A DNA stretch of 64,000 nt from the NCBI RefSeq assembly GCF_014696065.1, contig NZ_JACJPL010000027.1, positions 806,001-870,000 on the forward strand, written 5' to 3'. A program made the translations under genes and the position numbers. Of this stretch, positions 1 through 8,233 are shown one piece after another. This DNA comes from Leptolyngbya sp. FACHB-261 (GTDB taxonomy: Bacteria > Cyanobacteriota > Cyanobacteriia > FACHB-261). The notes beneath the pieces are model-generated. The model made no database searches. It was not told the DNA's origin and worked only from the letters and a program-made list of their open reading frames with translations. Numbering within the stretch: the stretch's first letter is position 1; the number at the start of each line of letters is the position of its first letter.

Positions 1-96
1 CATTGGACCCAGTCCTACAGCGTGGATAAACTGCCGGAGCGTTTTCAATACTATCTGTCGCAGCAACTACCAGTTCAGCAAGCTCAAACCCGCTAG
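1..96 (+). CDS. C-terminal fragment of an unidentified protein
   Basis: The first 93 bases are open in frame 1 and end at TAG 94-96, giving 31 residues that begin HWTQSYSVDKLPERF and end QQAQTR. The start lies outside the window. The fragment is amphipathic and has no motif I can assign. The reading frame is plausible because it is open from the very first base and followed by a non-coding stretch, but nothing else supports it. Confidence 0.5.
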   Translation, partial: HWTQSYSVDKLPERFQYYLSQQLPVQQAQTR

Positions 97-225
97 AGAT
101 TGGAAAAATTGATTAGGAGAACCTGAGAGACTCAACAATGCATAAACTGAACTTAAACGCAAAGGTTCAGAATAGGGTTCGCGAGTCGCTTGTTCGCCAC
201 TAACTTGAAGCTAGAAAAGACAAGC

Positions 226-255
226 AAGAGCCCCTGACTTCCGTCAGAGGCTCTT
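226..255 (-). terminator. Rho-independent terminator of the WGxxGxW protein gene
   Basis: An inverted repeat with arms close to AAGAGCCnCTGAC and GTCAGnGGCTCTT encloses a short TTCC loop. Read on the minus strand it is followed by a T-rich run. It lies about 40 bases beyond the stop codon at 294, the expected place for a terminator of the minus-strand gene. Confidence 0.75.
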
Positions 256-293
256 CCAGTTATCTAAAAAGCTCAACAACTAAGCGCAAGGGC

Positions 294-599
294 CTAGCGG
301 ATATTGCCAGAAGAACGGCCTACAACATCAGGCTCACGGTAGCGCACTGGCTCTTCCTTCTTACGAGCTAGACCAGCCAAGCCGGCCAAACCGAGCAGGC
401 CAAGCCAGCCCCAGTCAAAGTCGCGATCGCCTTCAACGGGATCAGTTTCTTGCAGAGGAGTGGAATCCAGGGTGGGACTGTTGGGGTCAGTCGTGGTGTT
501 GTTGGTTTGAGCAGAAACAGGCAGGGTTGAAGGCAGAACCGACAAGCTTAAGCTAAGAGCGCCAACGCCGACCAGCTTAGAGACATCAGAAAGTTTCAT
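294..599 (-). CDS. Secreted WGxxGxW-type small protein
   Basis: A 101-residue protein starting MKLSDVSKLVG. A signal peptide with a hydrophobic core ends near SAQT (about residue 31). A Thr/Pro/Asp-rich linker follows, then DFDWGWLGLLGLAGLAGLAR, a Trp-Gly motif fused to a Gly-Leu hydrophobic segment and a basic RKK stop. This is the layout of the WGxxGxW family seen in cyanobacteria, whose tail resembles a C-terminal sorting signal; that role is an inference. I chose the ATG at 599 because AGAGGAA lies just upstream and the signal peptide starts there; an in-frame upstream start at 644 would spoil it. A strong terminator follows at 226-255. Processing partner and function are unknown. Confidence 0.8.
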   Translation of the reverse strand: MKLSDVSKLVGVGALSLSLSVLPSTLPVSAQTNNTTTDPNSPTLDSTPLQETDPVEGDRDFDWGWLGLLGLAGLAGLARKKEEPVRYREPDVVGRSSGNIR

Positions 600-870
600 G
601 ACAAATTTTCCTCTTTTTTCCTTATTTGGCAACTCAGAAAACACTCAGGTTAGGCTACCTGAAAGCGCTATCAATTCAGCCAGTTAAATCAACGAACACT
701 GCCTAGCTTATCGGTTGCTCTTGCCCTAGGTATCCATCCTCAGCCAGAAACCTAGTCTCCTCAAGGCTCTTACTCTGGAGATAGACAAAAACCCAGGTCA
801 AAGCTGTAAAAACAGTTAGAAACAACCTGTTTTTTTGTTAGGCTCTTTGGGGTAAAACACTGCTTCTAAT

Positions 871-1362
871 ATGGATCCCGCTTCCACAGCCTCCCACCTT
901 GAGAGCCAATATTCAGGCCAATACTCAGGTGAGACAAGCAGCGCTGACCATCGTCATATTCAGTTTTGCACTGATCCCCAACGCTTAGAGATTACTCAGC
1001 TACAGTCTCTGTTTAAAGTAGCTGCCTTTTGGGCGCAAGACCGCAAGGCAGAAGATTTAGTCCTTGCGTTAACGCACAGTAATCCAGTTGTGACTGTCTG
1101 GGATGGGGATCAACTAATTGGGTTCGCACGCGCAACATCTGATGGAATATATCGAGCCACAATCTGGGATGTTGTAATTCACCCCAACTATCAAGGCTCT
1201 GGCTTAGGGCGTAAGTTAGTGCAGACCGTTTTGGCCCACCCGCACGTTGCTCGGGTCGAACGGATTTACCTGATGACCACTCATCAGCAGGCGTTCTATG
1301 AGCGCATCGGCTTTACGGTCAATTCCAGTACAACCATGCTGCTCGTCAATAGCGCAGTCTGA
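871..1362 (+). CDS. GNAT N-acetyltransferase, Ycf52-like
   Basis: A 163-residue protein of the GCN5-related acetyltransferase fold. The acetyl-CoA loop HPNYQGSGLGRKLV lies at residues 104-117 after the strand IWDVVI, and the C-terminal YERIGF motif at 143-148 is typical. The run from RATSDGIYRA to YERIGF resembles the plastid/cyanobacterial Ycf52 (NSI/GNAT2-like) group, which acetylates proteins or polyamines; the substrate here cannot be read. About 30 Ser/Gln-rich N-terminal residues look dispensable, so a later start is possible. It stands alone, divergent from the gene at 294-599 and convergent with the gene ending at 1384. Confidence 0.88.
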   Translation: MDPASTASHLESQYSGQYSGETSSADHRHIQFCTDPQRLEITQLQSLFKVAAFWAQDRKAEDLVLALTHSNPVVTVWDGDQLIGFARATSDGIYRATIWDVVIHPNYQGSGLGRKLVQTVLAHPHVARVERIYLMTTHQQAFYERIGFTVNSSTTMLLVNSAV

Positions 1363-1383
1363 GCCCTAACCTGATTCGAGGAA

Positions 1384-3108
1384 TCACTCCCCAACGCGCC
1401 ACGCTTCTAAAGCTTCGTAGGCGGGGCAGTAGCCCTCAGGGCTGACCTTGAAGCTAGACAGCGGCGACTCAGGATTCCAGCAGCGCTGACCCCGGAAAAA
1501 GCGGCAACTGCCACAGGAACGACCTGAGCCTGGGCTCGGTTCGGTCTCGCTTGAGGCACTCAGCAACTCTCGGGGGGTCAGCCCACGTAGCACTAACTCC
1601 TCACCTTGCCAACGAGCTTCAATTAAGCCAGTGTCAGCAAACATTCGCCAGCGGGGATCTTGCTTGATTTCCCCTGGTAGGTCCAAAGAAACCAGCTCAT
1701 CTAGTTCGGTTACTTCACCCTCATAGCGAACTTCAGGCAGAGCCTGAGCGGCAGGCGTTGCTGCATAAAAACTCTCGCCGATCGGCAGTTCCACTAGAAG
1801 CCCAGGATTGGGGGTATGAATTTGATAACGGTTACGCAGCTCATCTAGGTTGGCCAGATCACTGAGATAGGTCTCCGAGCCATGCACAAACACGACATGC
1901 TGAGGACGTAGATTGTGGATCAGTTGGGTCGTGCTAGACCCGTCACAGTGGTCACCAAGCAAGTAAGTTTCCACGCTAATCGGCGTATCGGTCGTGCCAC
2001 TGCCCGAGCGAGAAGCTTGCAACCATGCTTCCCAACCGGCAGGCAGATTATGCTGACCGATGGTCGCTCGCCCACCTACCTCCCGTCCATCTGCCCGTCC
2101 GTTGGGCAGTTGAGGGAGCAACACGCGCCAAGACTGTCCAGGCCCCTCACACTGGCCTGCGGTGGGCAGATAATCACCCAAATCTGTGTACAAGTCGGTG
2201 AGGACTACACAAGGGGAACAGCCAAGGCGGGACCGCTCTTGGGGGCTGTTTACCCGGCGGACCCTCGGCTTAATACGCTCATCCCAGAACAACGGTTGAT
2301 GCTGAGCAAAATTCTGCACCGAGGCAGGCAGGTGAGACAGGATTGCCAGATAGGAATCGCAAGCCTCGGCCACCTGGCCATCCACCCAGATATCTAGCTC
2401 CCGGCCTGTGAAGTAATGGTGGCTCCGCAGCAACATCAACACTTCTTGCCCAGGTCCTAGAGTGGGTAAAGGCAGGAGCACAGACTGACCCGCATTAATT
2501 GCCTGATGCACCCGTTCCGCTAGCTGATTCTCCTGCACGCGACGGTGCGGATGACGAGCCGTGCCGTAACTGCCTTCGAGGATCAGCACGTTTGGCGATA
2601 GGGTGCGCAAATTCTCAAGCGGCAATCCCTCGACCAGACGAGTATTGGAAAGGAAAAAGTCGCCGGTGTAAAGTACCGAGTAGGTCTGCGGTCCGGCATC
2701 GTAATTCAACAAGATGCAGGCAGCGCCGGGTAGGTGCCCTGCAGGCAAAAGTGCCACGGTCAGACCTGGTCGAACTTCGACCGGCGTTTGCCAGGGTAGA
2801 GCCTGACACAGACCCACTCTACTTGCCTCTGAGTCGGCACCAGACCAATTCAGAGGCAATAGGTGGGTCGTAACCTCACTGGCATAAATCGGCAGCTTGG
2901 GACGAGCTTGATGCAGGGCTAGCACCCCCCGCGCATGGTCAGGGTGCGCATGGCTCACTAGAACCAGGTCTGCCATGACCTCGTCAAGCAAGCTCAGATC
3001 TCGCAAACCGCAATCTAGCAATACTCGGTGGGGGCCCAACCGCACCTGAAGGCAGATCCCCTGGTCTGCATGACCAACAGCTAGAGGTAAACACGCTAAT
3101 TCCAACAC
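1384..3108 (-). CDS. MBL-fold metallohydrolase with beta-CASP-like layout and four-cysteine tail
   Basis: A 574-residue metallo-beta-lactamase fold protein. The metal motif HAHPDH is at residues 53-58, PAGHLPGA near 125 and YTGDF near 147, with a later histidine region (VVFVHGSETY). The spacing and a middle block starting SVLLPLPTLGPGQEVL resemble beta-CASP nucleases of the YSH1/RNase J superclass, so RNA or DNA hydrolysis is the likely activity, although the substrate is not shown. The last 45 residues carry Cys 532, 535, 543 and 561, a probable metal or Fe-S site not part of the core fold. The gene stands alone; its upstream region holds three inverted repeats (3125-3290). Confidence 0.85.
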   Translation of the reverse strand: MLELACLPLAVGHADQGICLQVRLGPHRVLLDCGLRDLSLLDEVMADLVLVSHAHPDHARGVLALHQARPKLPIYASEVTTHLLPLNWSGADSEASRVGLCQALPWQTPVEVRPGLTVALLPAGHLPGAACILLNYDAGPQTYSVLYTGDFFLSNTRLVEGLPLENLRTLSPNVLILEGSYGTARHPHRRVQENQLAERVHQAINAGQSVLLPLPTLGPGQEVLMLLRSHHYFTGRELDIWVDGQVAEACDSYLAILSHLPASVQNFAQHQPLFWDERIKPRVRRVNSPQERSRLGCSPCVVLTDLYTDLGDYLPTAGQCEGPGQSWRVLLPQLPNGRADGREVGGRATIGQHNLPAGWEAWLQASRSGSGTTDTPISVETYLLGDHCDGSSTTQLIHNLRPQHVVFVHGSETYLSDLANLDELRNRYQIHTPNPGLLVELPIGESFYAATPAAQALPEVRYEGEVTELDELVSLDLPGEIKQDPRWRMFADTGLIEARWQGEELVLRGLTPRELLSASSETEPSPGSGRSCGSCRFFRGQRCWNPESPLSSFKVSPEGYCPAYEALEAWRVGE

Positions 3109-3124
3109 AGGGAAGCCGGTCGTT

Positions 3125-3290
3125 TGCCATACTCAGACTGTGTACTCAGAGTATGGCAGAGTCGGCCCTTTGATCCATCTTTGATGGATTAGGTCTGAGT
3201 TTTCTGAACTTGCCTAGAGAGTGACCTGCCGGGGCAGGTCCGAACTGAGCCTGGCTCACCCGTCCAGCTAGCAGTGTCTAGCTGAGTGAG
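3125..3290. repeat. Cluster of three inverted repeats
   Basis: Three stem-loops follow each other in a gene-free stretch. TGCCATACTC (3125-3134) pairs with GAGTATGGCA (3149-3158). GACCTGCC (3223-3230) pairs with GGCAGGTC (3233-3240). CAGCTAG pairs with CTAGCTG around 3262-3282, flanked by CTCAC and GTGAG. They lie upstream of the MBL gene and downstream of the 40-residue membrane protein gene, both on the minus strand. The last one could end the small gene and the first could act in the MBL leader. None has a clear T tract. Confidence 0.5.
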
Positions 3291-3389
3291 TCACGCCCCA
3301 CAACTGCCTCCACAATCGCTCAGGAAACCCGAGGGCTTCGAATCTGGAGCTTTATGGTTTAGGCAGGGGCAGGGGCGGGGGGCATGGAA

Positions 3390-3512
3390 CTAGTGGGCTG
3401 AGCCGTTGCCGTGGTAGTTGTCGGTATCGTAGAAGCCGTTGCGGGTGCCAAAGAAGAGGCAACTCACCACAAACGGAATCAGTAAGCTTAACAGCACGAG
3501 TTTGGTATCCAT
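3390..3512 (-). CDS. 40-residue single-span membrane protein
   Basis: A short frame beginning MDTKLVLLSLLIPFVVSC encodes 40 residues. Residues 4-21 form one hydrophobic helix. The polar tail FFGTRNGFYDTDNYHGNGSAH is rich in Gly, Asn, Tyr and His. The size and layout are those of small thylakoid subunits of photosynthetic or NDH complexes, but I cannot match it to a named subunit. On the minus strand its ATG is preceded by AAGGAAAACACCA, a good ribosome-binding site. It is divergent from the glycosylase gene, with starts 42 bases apart. Confidence 0.65.
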   Translation of the reverse strand: MDTKLVLLSLLIPFVVSCLFFGTRNGFYDTDNYHGNGSAH

Positions 3513-3554
3513 TGGTGTTTTCCTTATTGCTTTACCTGTTTTGAGCGTTTCTGA

Positions 3555-4112
3555 ATGAGTGCTTCCGCCCAGATTATAGAAGCTGCTTGGCTATCGCGCC
3601 CATCCCCCGAGGTTGCCCCTGACCTATTAGGTTGCTGGGTGGTTCGGCAATTGCCCAACGGTCAGCTGGTTAGAGGTCTGATTGTGGAAACGGAAGCCTA
3701 TGCGCCAGATGACCCTGCCTGCCATGCCTACCGACGCAAGACCCAGCGCAATGCAGTCATGTTCGGCCCGCCAGGTTTTGCCTACATCTACCGCATTTAC
3801 GGCATCTACCATTGTTTCAACGTGGTGACTGATGTTGATGGCCGTGCCAGTGCAGTGCTGATTCGCGCCCTAGCCCTACCAGGCCAGCCTATGCGCGCAG
3901 CCGCAGGGCCCGGCAAGCTCTGTCTAGCCTTGGAGTTAGAGACGAGTTTGAGTGGTATCCCCCTAACTGCGGCTTCAGAGCTCTGGTTGGAACACCGTCT
4001 GGAAACCGAGGCGCTAGACCTGATACAAACCACAAGAATCGGTTTGAGCCAGGGAGTTGAAATACCGTGGCGTTGGTACATCAAAGCTCATCCTGCTGTT
4101 TCAAAGTTCTAG
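3555..4112 (+). CDS. mpg: 3-methyladenine DNA glycosylase (AAG/MPG family)
   Basis: A 185-residue protein matching the alkyladenine DNA glycosylase family, which removes alkylated and deaminated purines in base-excision repair. Visible family motifs are LLGCWVVR, the catalytic region [18 protein letters not shown], the [21 protein letters not shown] block with the DNA-intercalating Tyr loop, and AAGPGKLC near the C terminus. Length fits bacterial members, which are slightly shorter than the human enzyme. The gene is monocistronic and divergent from the 40-residue membrane protein gene. Confidence 0.92.
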   Translation: MSASAQIIEAAWLSRPSPEVAPDLLGCWVVRQLPNGQLVRGLIVETEAYAPDDPACHAYRRKTQRNAVMFGPPGFAYIYRIYGIYHCFNVVTDVDGRASAVLIRALALPGQPMRAAAGPGKLCLALELETSLSGIPLTAASELWLEHRLETEALDLIQTTRIGLSQGVEIPWRWYIKAHPAVSKF

Positions 4113-4469
4113 GCTTACCAAGCAAACTAAACCCTGGAGGTTCCGGCCTAAAGCCCAATCGATAGGGTGATATTGCTGAACTTTAAGAAAACCTATAAGT
4201 AGCCTTTAAAAGTTCTATAACAGAACTATAAAGTAAGGGGGGAGACAATTGGATTAGCAAGCTTCAACTCCTGTCGCCAGGGGCCGCTTGACCTTTGCCA
4301 AATTGAACCTGATAGAGTTCCAACAGCCAAAGGTATTCTCAATTGTCAGTCTTTGGATGCTTGTTCAAATCGGCTGCTTGACCAGGCTTTTTTCGAGTAG
4401 TCAAGAACCTTAACATAGTCGAGTTATACATCTCACGCGAATATACTTTCGCTAGGCTTTTGGCAAATC
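4113..4469. other. Intergenic region between mpg and the histidine kinase gene
   Basis: No coding frame is convincing here. A short inverted repeat, AGTTCT (4211-4216) and AGAACT (4222-4227) with a 5-base spacer, sits in an AT-rich patch and could be an operator. AT-rich sequence before 4470 probably holds the kinase promoter. Nothing else was seen. Confidence 0.4.
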
Positions 4470-5285
4470 ATGGATGGAAACAGTTGTGATCCTAGCAGTG
4501 TTCGCAGCGTTGCAGATACGAATTCTTCTCGACAAGCAGCCAACTTAGAGCAGGAATGGCTGAAGTTAGCTGTTGCCAAAGAGCAGTTTTTGAGCAATTT
4601 GAGCCATGAACTGCGCACGCCGCTCACCAGCGTTTTGGGGCTATCAAAACTCTTATTAGAAGGGGTTGCAGGACCACTTGGAGACAAGCAGAACCAATAC
4701 GTCGGCATTATTCAAGAGCAGGGCATGAAAATGCTGACAGTGATCAATAACCTGCTAGATTTAGCCGCTTTGGAAGCAGGCGAAATTGCGGTTAAACCCT
4801 GTCGCGTTTCTCTATCCTCTCTCTGCCAGAGCAGCCTATACACGGTGCAATCCTGGGCAGAATGCCAAAATATTGCCTTGTCTTGTCAATGCAAACTCGA
4901 AGACGATTATTTGAGCACTGATCCAGCTCGATTGGGGCAAATTCTTAATCAACTACTGACCAATGCCTTGAAATTTACGCCGATGGGTGGGGCGATAACC
5001 CTAGAGCTAAAACACACTTCAGCGGATGAAATCACAATCAGCGTCATCGACACAGGTATTGGCATTCCACCTGAACAAATTCAAACTTTGTTCCGGGGTT
5101 TTCATCAAGTAGAACCTAGCTTGACCAGACGAACTGGTGGTTTAGGTATCGGTCTAGCCCTAAGTGCCCGCTTGGCCCAACTTCTGGGCGGTCACATTAC
5201 AGTTGAGTCAGAGCTAGGCCGTGGTAGCAAATTCGCATTGCATCTGCCTGCGCCAGGCACCAGAGCTGCTGGCAAATCTCGTTAG
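4470..5285 (+). CDS. Soluble sensor histidine kinase (HisKA-HATPase only)
   Basis: A 271-residue kinase. Residues 1-30 are polar with no recognisable sensor. The HisKA helix starts near residue 38 with the phospho-acceptor H46 in NLSHELRTPL. The ATPase domain shows the N box LNQLLTNALKFTP, the G1 box DTGIGIPPEQ and the G2 box GGLGIGLALS near residue 230. No transmembrane segment and no PAS, GAF or receiver domain is present, so input must come through a partner or the short N terminus. No response regulator gene is adjacent. The start is the first ATG; it agrees with the missing sensor domain. Confidence 0.88.
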   Translation: MDGNSCDPSSVRSVADTNSSRQAANLEQEWLKLAVAKEQFLSNLSHELRTPLTSVLGLSKLLLEGVAGPLGDKQNQYVGIIQEQGMKMLTVINNLLDLAALEAGEIAVKPCRVSLSSLCQSSLYTVQSWAECQNIALSCQCKLEDDYLSTDPARLGQILNQLLTNALKFTPMGGAITLELKHTSADEITISVIDTGIGIPPEQIQTLFRGFHQVEPSLTRRTGGLGIGLALSARLAQLLGGHITVESELGRGSKFALHLPAPGTRAAGKSR

Positions 5286-5301
5286 TTTAGAACCAGTTAG
5301 T

Positions 5302-5625
5302 CTAGAAAAGGCCAGCCCGATCTAGCCCCAGCAGAATAGCGCTCAATAAACCCAGGCCAGCCATCAGTCCAGCAGGCATGAACTTACGCGTTTTCTGAAG
5401 TCGAAGTGCGAAGAATACCGCCAGGAACAACATCACGACAAGAGCGCCCCAAAAGGCTAGTTCCGAGGCAGCGGCTTGCATCAGCCAGGCAGCCAGTAGC
5501 AACAGTCCGCCGCTGATACTCCCTGCAATTAAAGAGGCTCGGCTAGCACTCTTGCGATAGCCCACGATACCGCCTACGAGTGACAGTAGGCCGTAAATAG
5601 CTGCAACCCAACTAGAAATGATCAT
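5302..5625 (-). CDS. TMEM14-family small membrane protein
   Basis: A 107-residue protein with four hydrophobic helices separated by short basic loops (GYRKSASRAS, RLQKTRKF). Gly-rich helices and the SLVGGIVGYRKS start match the TMEM14/UPF0136 family, which includes the plastid fatty-acid exporters FAX1-like; transport of fatty acids here is only a family-based guess. The ATG overlaps the stop of the upstream coiled-coil gene by four bases, so the two are translationally coupled and probably part of one transcript with the ParA gene. Confidence 0.85.
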   Translation of the reverse strand: MIISSWVAAIYGLLSLVGGIVGYRKSASRASLIAGSISGGLLLLAAWLMQAAASELAFWGALVVMLFLAVFFALRLQKTRKFMPAGLMAGLGLLSAILLGLDRAGLF

Positions 5626-7352
5626 CGGCGGCGAGTTAAGAAAGCAGGCAGATCAACTTTGACGGGAGACGCTGCCGAGGGTTGAGCAGGAGCAGGCGTG
5701 GGCGCAGGCGTCTCTGCCTTATCTGGAACGGGCTTATCCGGAGCGGGTTTATCTGGTTTATCTTTAGTGGCAGCTGGTCGTGAAGCCTCCTCTCGCTGGG
5801 GAAGCTCGACCAAATTCATGCCTGTGGCTGTCAAGACGACTTCAAGCTGACGGTTGAGGCGATCCTCTAGCACACGCTCTAGGGCCGTTTTCAACTGCAG
5901 CCCATGGCGTTGACTAACTAGAGAGCGATCCTTCCAGTGTTGGACTGCGGCGACCTGTTCACTGGCCTGCTGCGCTTGCATCAAAACTTGCTCCTGCAAC
6001 TCAGCCACCTGTTTTTCCAGGGCTTCTGTCCGTTGGCGGCTGGTGCCATGCTCCACCTCCAGTTCCCGCAGCGAATGTTGCAGGCGGGCTTGCAGTAGCA
6101 GTTGACGAGCGTGTTGCACTTCGAGCTCATCCCGACGGATCCGGGTTTGGTGCAGCTGAGCCTCGAGTTCTACTTGCGCCTTACGACTCTGATCAGTCTG
6201 GTTCTGAGCAGCTAGCAAAGCGGCTTGGAGTTCCTGCTGCTGCTCTTGCCACTGCTCAAATTCGCTGAGGCGGGCTTCTAAAGTTCGGTTATGAGCTCGG
6301 ACCTCGGTTAGGGTCTTCTCCAAAGCCCGGATCTGTTCGCCCTGCTGCTCACTCAGAAGTTGAGCTTCGGTGAGGAGGGCATTCAAGGTAGCCTGTTCGC
6401 CACTGTTGGCCTGGTGCTGAGCTTCCAGCTCTGTCTGCAGCGCCTGATTGTGCTGGCTTTGAAGGTCAAGTGCTTGTTGCAGTTCGGTCAACTGCTGAGC
6501 CTGCTGATGATTAAGGGTCTGCTGGTCTTTGAGCTGATTGCAGAGGGCTTGCAGTTGGGCTTCTAGTTGAGCAGTGTGATGGACAGAGCGCTCTGCGGAT
6601 TCCTGTGCTTGGTGAAGTGTACCTCTGGCTTCTGTAAGTTCAGCCTCCAAAGCAGCAATCGTGCGTTGATGGCGGTTCGTAAACTCCTGGGCTTCGCTCA
6701 GCAACTCTTCTAGAGCACGGGACTGCTCCTGGGCTCGGCTGTGCTGCTCCGCCAGTTGGCTCTCCAGTTGCGTGATTTTGCTGCGCTGAATCCGATTGGT
6801 CTCCTGAGTTTCAGCGGTCTGATGATCCAAAGCTTGCTGTTGGCGCACCAGTTGTACCTTCAGCTCCGCAATCGCCTGCTGCTGAATATGCGCAATTTCT
6901 TGGGTCGCCGCTAGGTGGGTTTCTAAAGCATGCTGGTCGCCAATTTGTAGCTTCAGCTCGGCCACAGAAGCCTGTGACTGATCGAGAGCCTGCTCCAATT
7001 GTCGAATGCGCTCCTCGCGGTCACGAGTTAGGGTCTGAAGCCGCTCCAGCTCTGAAGCTAGTGCCTGCCTCTCCTGCTGAGCCTGTTGTTCAACCTGTTG
7101 CAAGACTTGGAGCACTCGCTGTTGCACAGCCGTTTCGAAATCAACTGCTGTAAAGTCTTCTGGAGCAGGAGGCTCCTCAAACGTCAGCGCAGCTTCTACA
7201 GCTTCGAGGCTGGTATCAGGTGAAGCGGGTTCTGGAGGAGAGAGCGGCTGAGCAGGATTGGCTCGGCTGGTCTTACCCAGCAGCTTTTTCTTCTGTAAAG
7301 GTTGGCCATCACTGGCAGAGAATAGGCTACGGGCGAGGTTGCGTTCAGACAC
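5622..7352 (-). CDS. Long Gln-rich coiled-coil protein, ParA partner candidate
   Basis: A 576-residue protein, nearly all coiled coil. The N terminus is basic (KKKLLGKTSR), then a Pro/Glu-rich linker to about residue 75, then some 400 residues of heptad-rich Gln/Glu/Leu sequence, then a Pro/Lys/Asp-rich linker (repeats of PDKPAP) and the tail VDLPAFLTRRR. I chose the GTG at 7352, which overlaps the ParA stop and has GGAGG six bases upstream, over an upstream ATG at 7382 buried in parA. Basic N termini of ParA partners commonly stimulate ATPase activity; that this protein is the cargo adaptor is an inference from position. No family name is claimed. Confidence 0.85.
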   Translation of the reverse strand: MSERNLARSLFSASDGQPLQKKKLLGKTSRANPAQPLSPPEPASPDTSLEAVEAALTFEEPPAPEDFTAVDFETAVQQRVLQVLQQVEQQAQQERQALASELERLQTLTRDREERIRQLEQALDQSQASVAELKLQIGDQHALETHLAATQEIAHIQQQAIAELKVQLVRQQQALDHQTAETQETNRIQRSKITQLESQLAEQHSRAQEQSRALEELLSEAQEFTNRHQRTIAALEAELTEARGTLHQAQESAERSVHHTAQLEAQLQALCNQLKDQQTLNHQQAQQLTELQQALDLQSQHNQALQTELEAQHQANSGEQATLNALLTEAQLLSEQQGEQIRALEKTLTEVRAHNRTLEARLSEFEQWQEQQQELQAALLAAQNQTDQSRKAQVELEAQLHQTRIRRDELEVQHARQLLLQARLQHSLRELEVEHGTSRQRTEALEKQVAELQEQVLMQAQQASEQVAAVQHWKDRSLVSQRHGLQLKTALERVLEDRLNRQLEVVLTATGMNLVELPQREEASRPAATKDKPDKPAPDKPVPDKAETPAPTPAPAQPSAASPVKVDLPAFLTRRR

Positions 7353-8136
7353 CGAAGACCTCCAATTGGACCAATTCCTCAAGCCGACGGGTCGCTTCTG
7401 ACTCGGGCTTATGTTCGAGTATCGTTAGTCCCCGATCAAATGCCGTGCGAATGTCAGCACTATCGGGCACAGTCACTGGGCATAGGATATCGCCAAACAT
7501 TTCACGAGCGTGCTGGTAGAGCTGTCCTGTGTGGGAGGCGGCCCAGATTCCCCCGGGTAGATAGCGGTCGTCGAGCATGTTCACCACAACTCGAAATTTC
7601 CGGGGACCGATGTAGCTTTCCGCTTCCTGTATAAACCGGATTGTAGTCTCAGTGCACTGAAAATCAGTGCGGTTCAGGCGGGTTGGTAGCAGAACTTTAT
7701 CAGCAGGAACAAGGGCATTAGCAGTCAGCTCGTTCAGGTCACCGGGGCTATCGATAAAGATGTAGTCGTAGTGTTCTGAGACCCGCTCGATTTGCTTCTT
7801 GAGCACCATTTCCTTGCCCATCTGGATCGATGCCAGTTGGGTAACGGCTTCTGCCATAGAAACGTGAGAAGGGACGATATCCAGTCCCTTCTGACTCTCG
7901 AAGATTACGTCCTCAATATTGCGTTCAGGGCGTTTCTTGAGAAACGTCAGTACGGTGTCGTTCTCGTCTAGAGCTTCCAGGTTGCCCAGGAACAGGCTAC
8001 TCGCAGTCGTTTGCGAAGTCATATCGATCACTAGCACTCGCACGCCTCGACAGGCTACTAAGTGAGCAGTGCTACAGCAAATGGTGGACTTACCTGTACC
8101 ACCCTTATTATTCGTAAACGCGATGACCTTTGCCAT
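7345..8136 (-). CDS. ParA/Soj-family ATPase
   Basis: A 263-residue ATPase with the deviant Walker A KGGTGKST at residues 11-18, including the signature lysine K11 that marks the ParA/MinD superfamily, and the Walker B/switch block YIFIDSPGDLNE near 105-116. Such proteins bind nucleoid DNA or membrane as ATP dimers and position plasmids, chromosomes, chemoreceptors or carboxysomes. No ParB-like gene or parS site is evident. The next gene, in an 8-base overlap, is a long coiled coil, recalling McdA/McdB-type positioning pairs. This is not a plasmid context; housekeeping genes flank it. Confidence 0.92.
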   Translation of the reverse strand: MAKVIAFTNNKGGTGKSTICCSTAHLVACRGVRVLVIDMTSQTTASSLFLGNLEALDENDTVLTFLKKRPERNIEDVIFESQKGLDIVPSHVSMAEAVTQLASIQMGKEMVLKKQIERVSEHYDYIFIDSPGDLNELTANALVPADKVLLPTRLNRTDFQCTETTIRFIQEAESYIGPRKFRVVVNMLDDRYLPGGIWAASHTGQLYQHAREMFGDILCPVTVPDSADIRTAFDRGLTILEHKPESEATRRLEELVQLEVFGV

Positions 8137-8233
8137 GCGCTGAGTACCCTAGCTCCGGATCTCTGACTTTTAAAAGCCACCCTGCTTACACCAGCAACGG
8201 TATCACAATCACTTTAAGGTTCGGAATTTTTCT

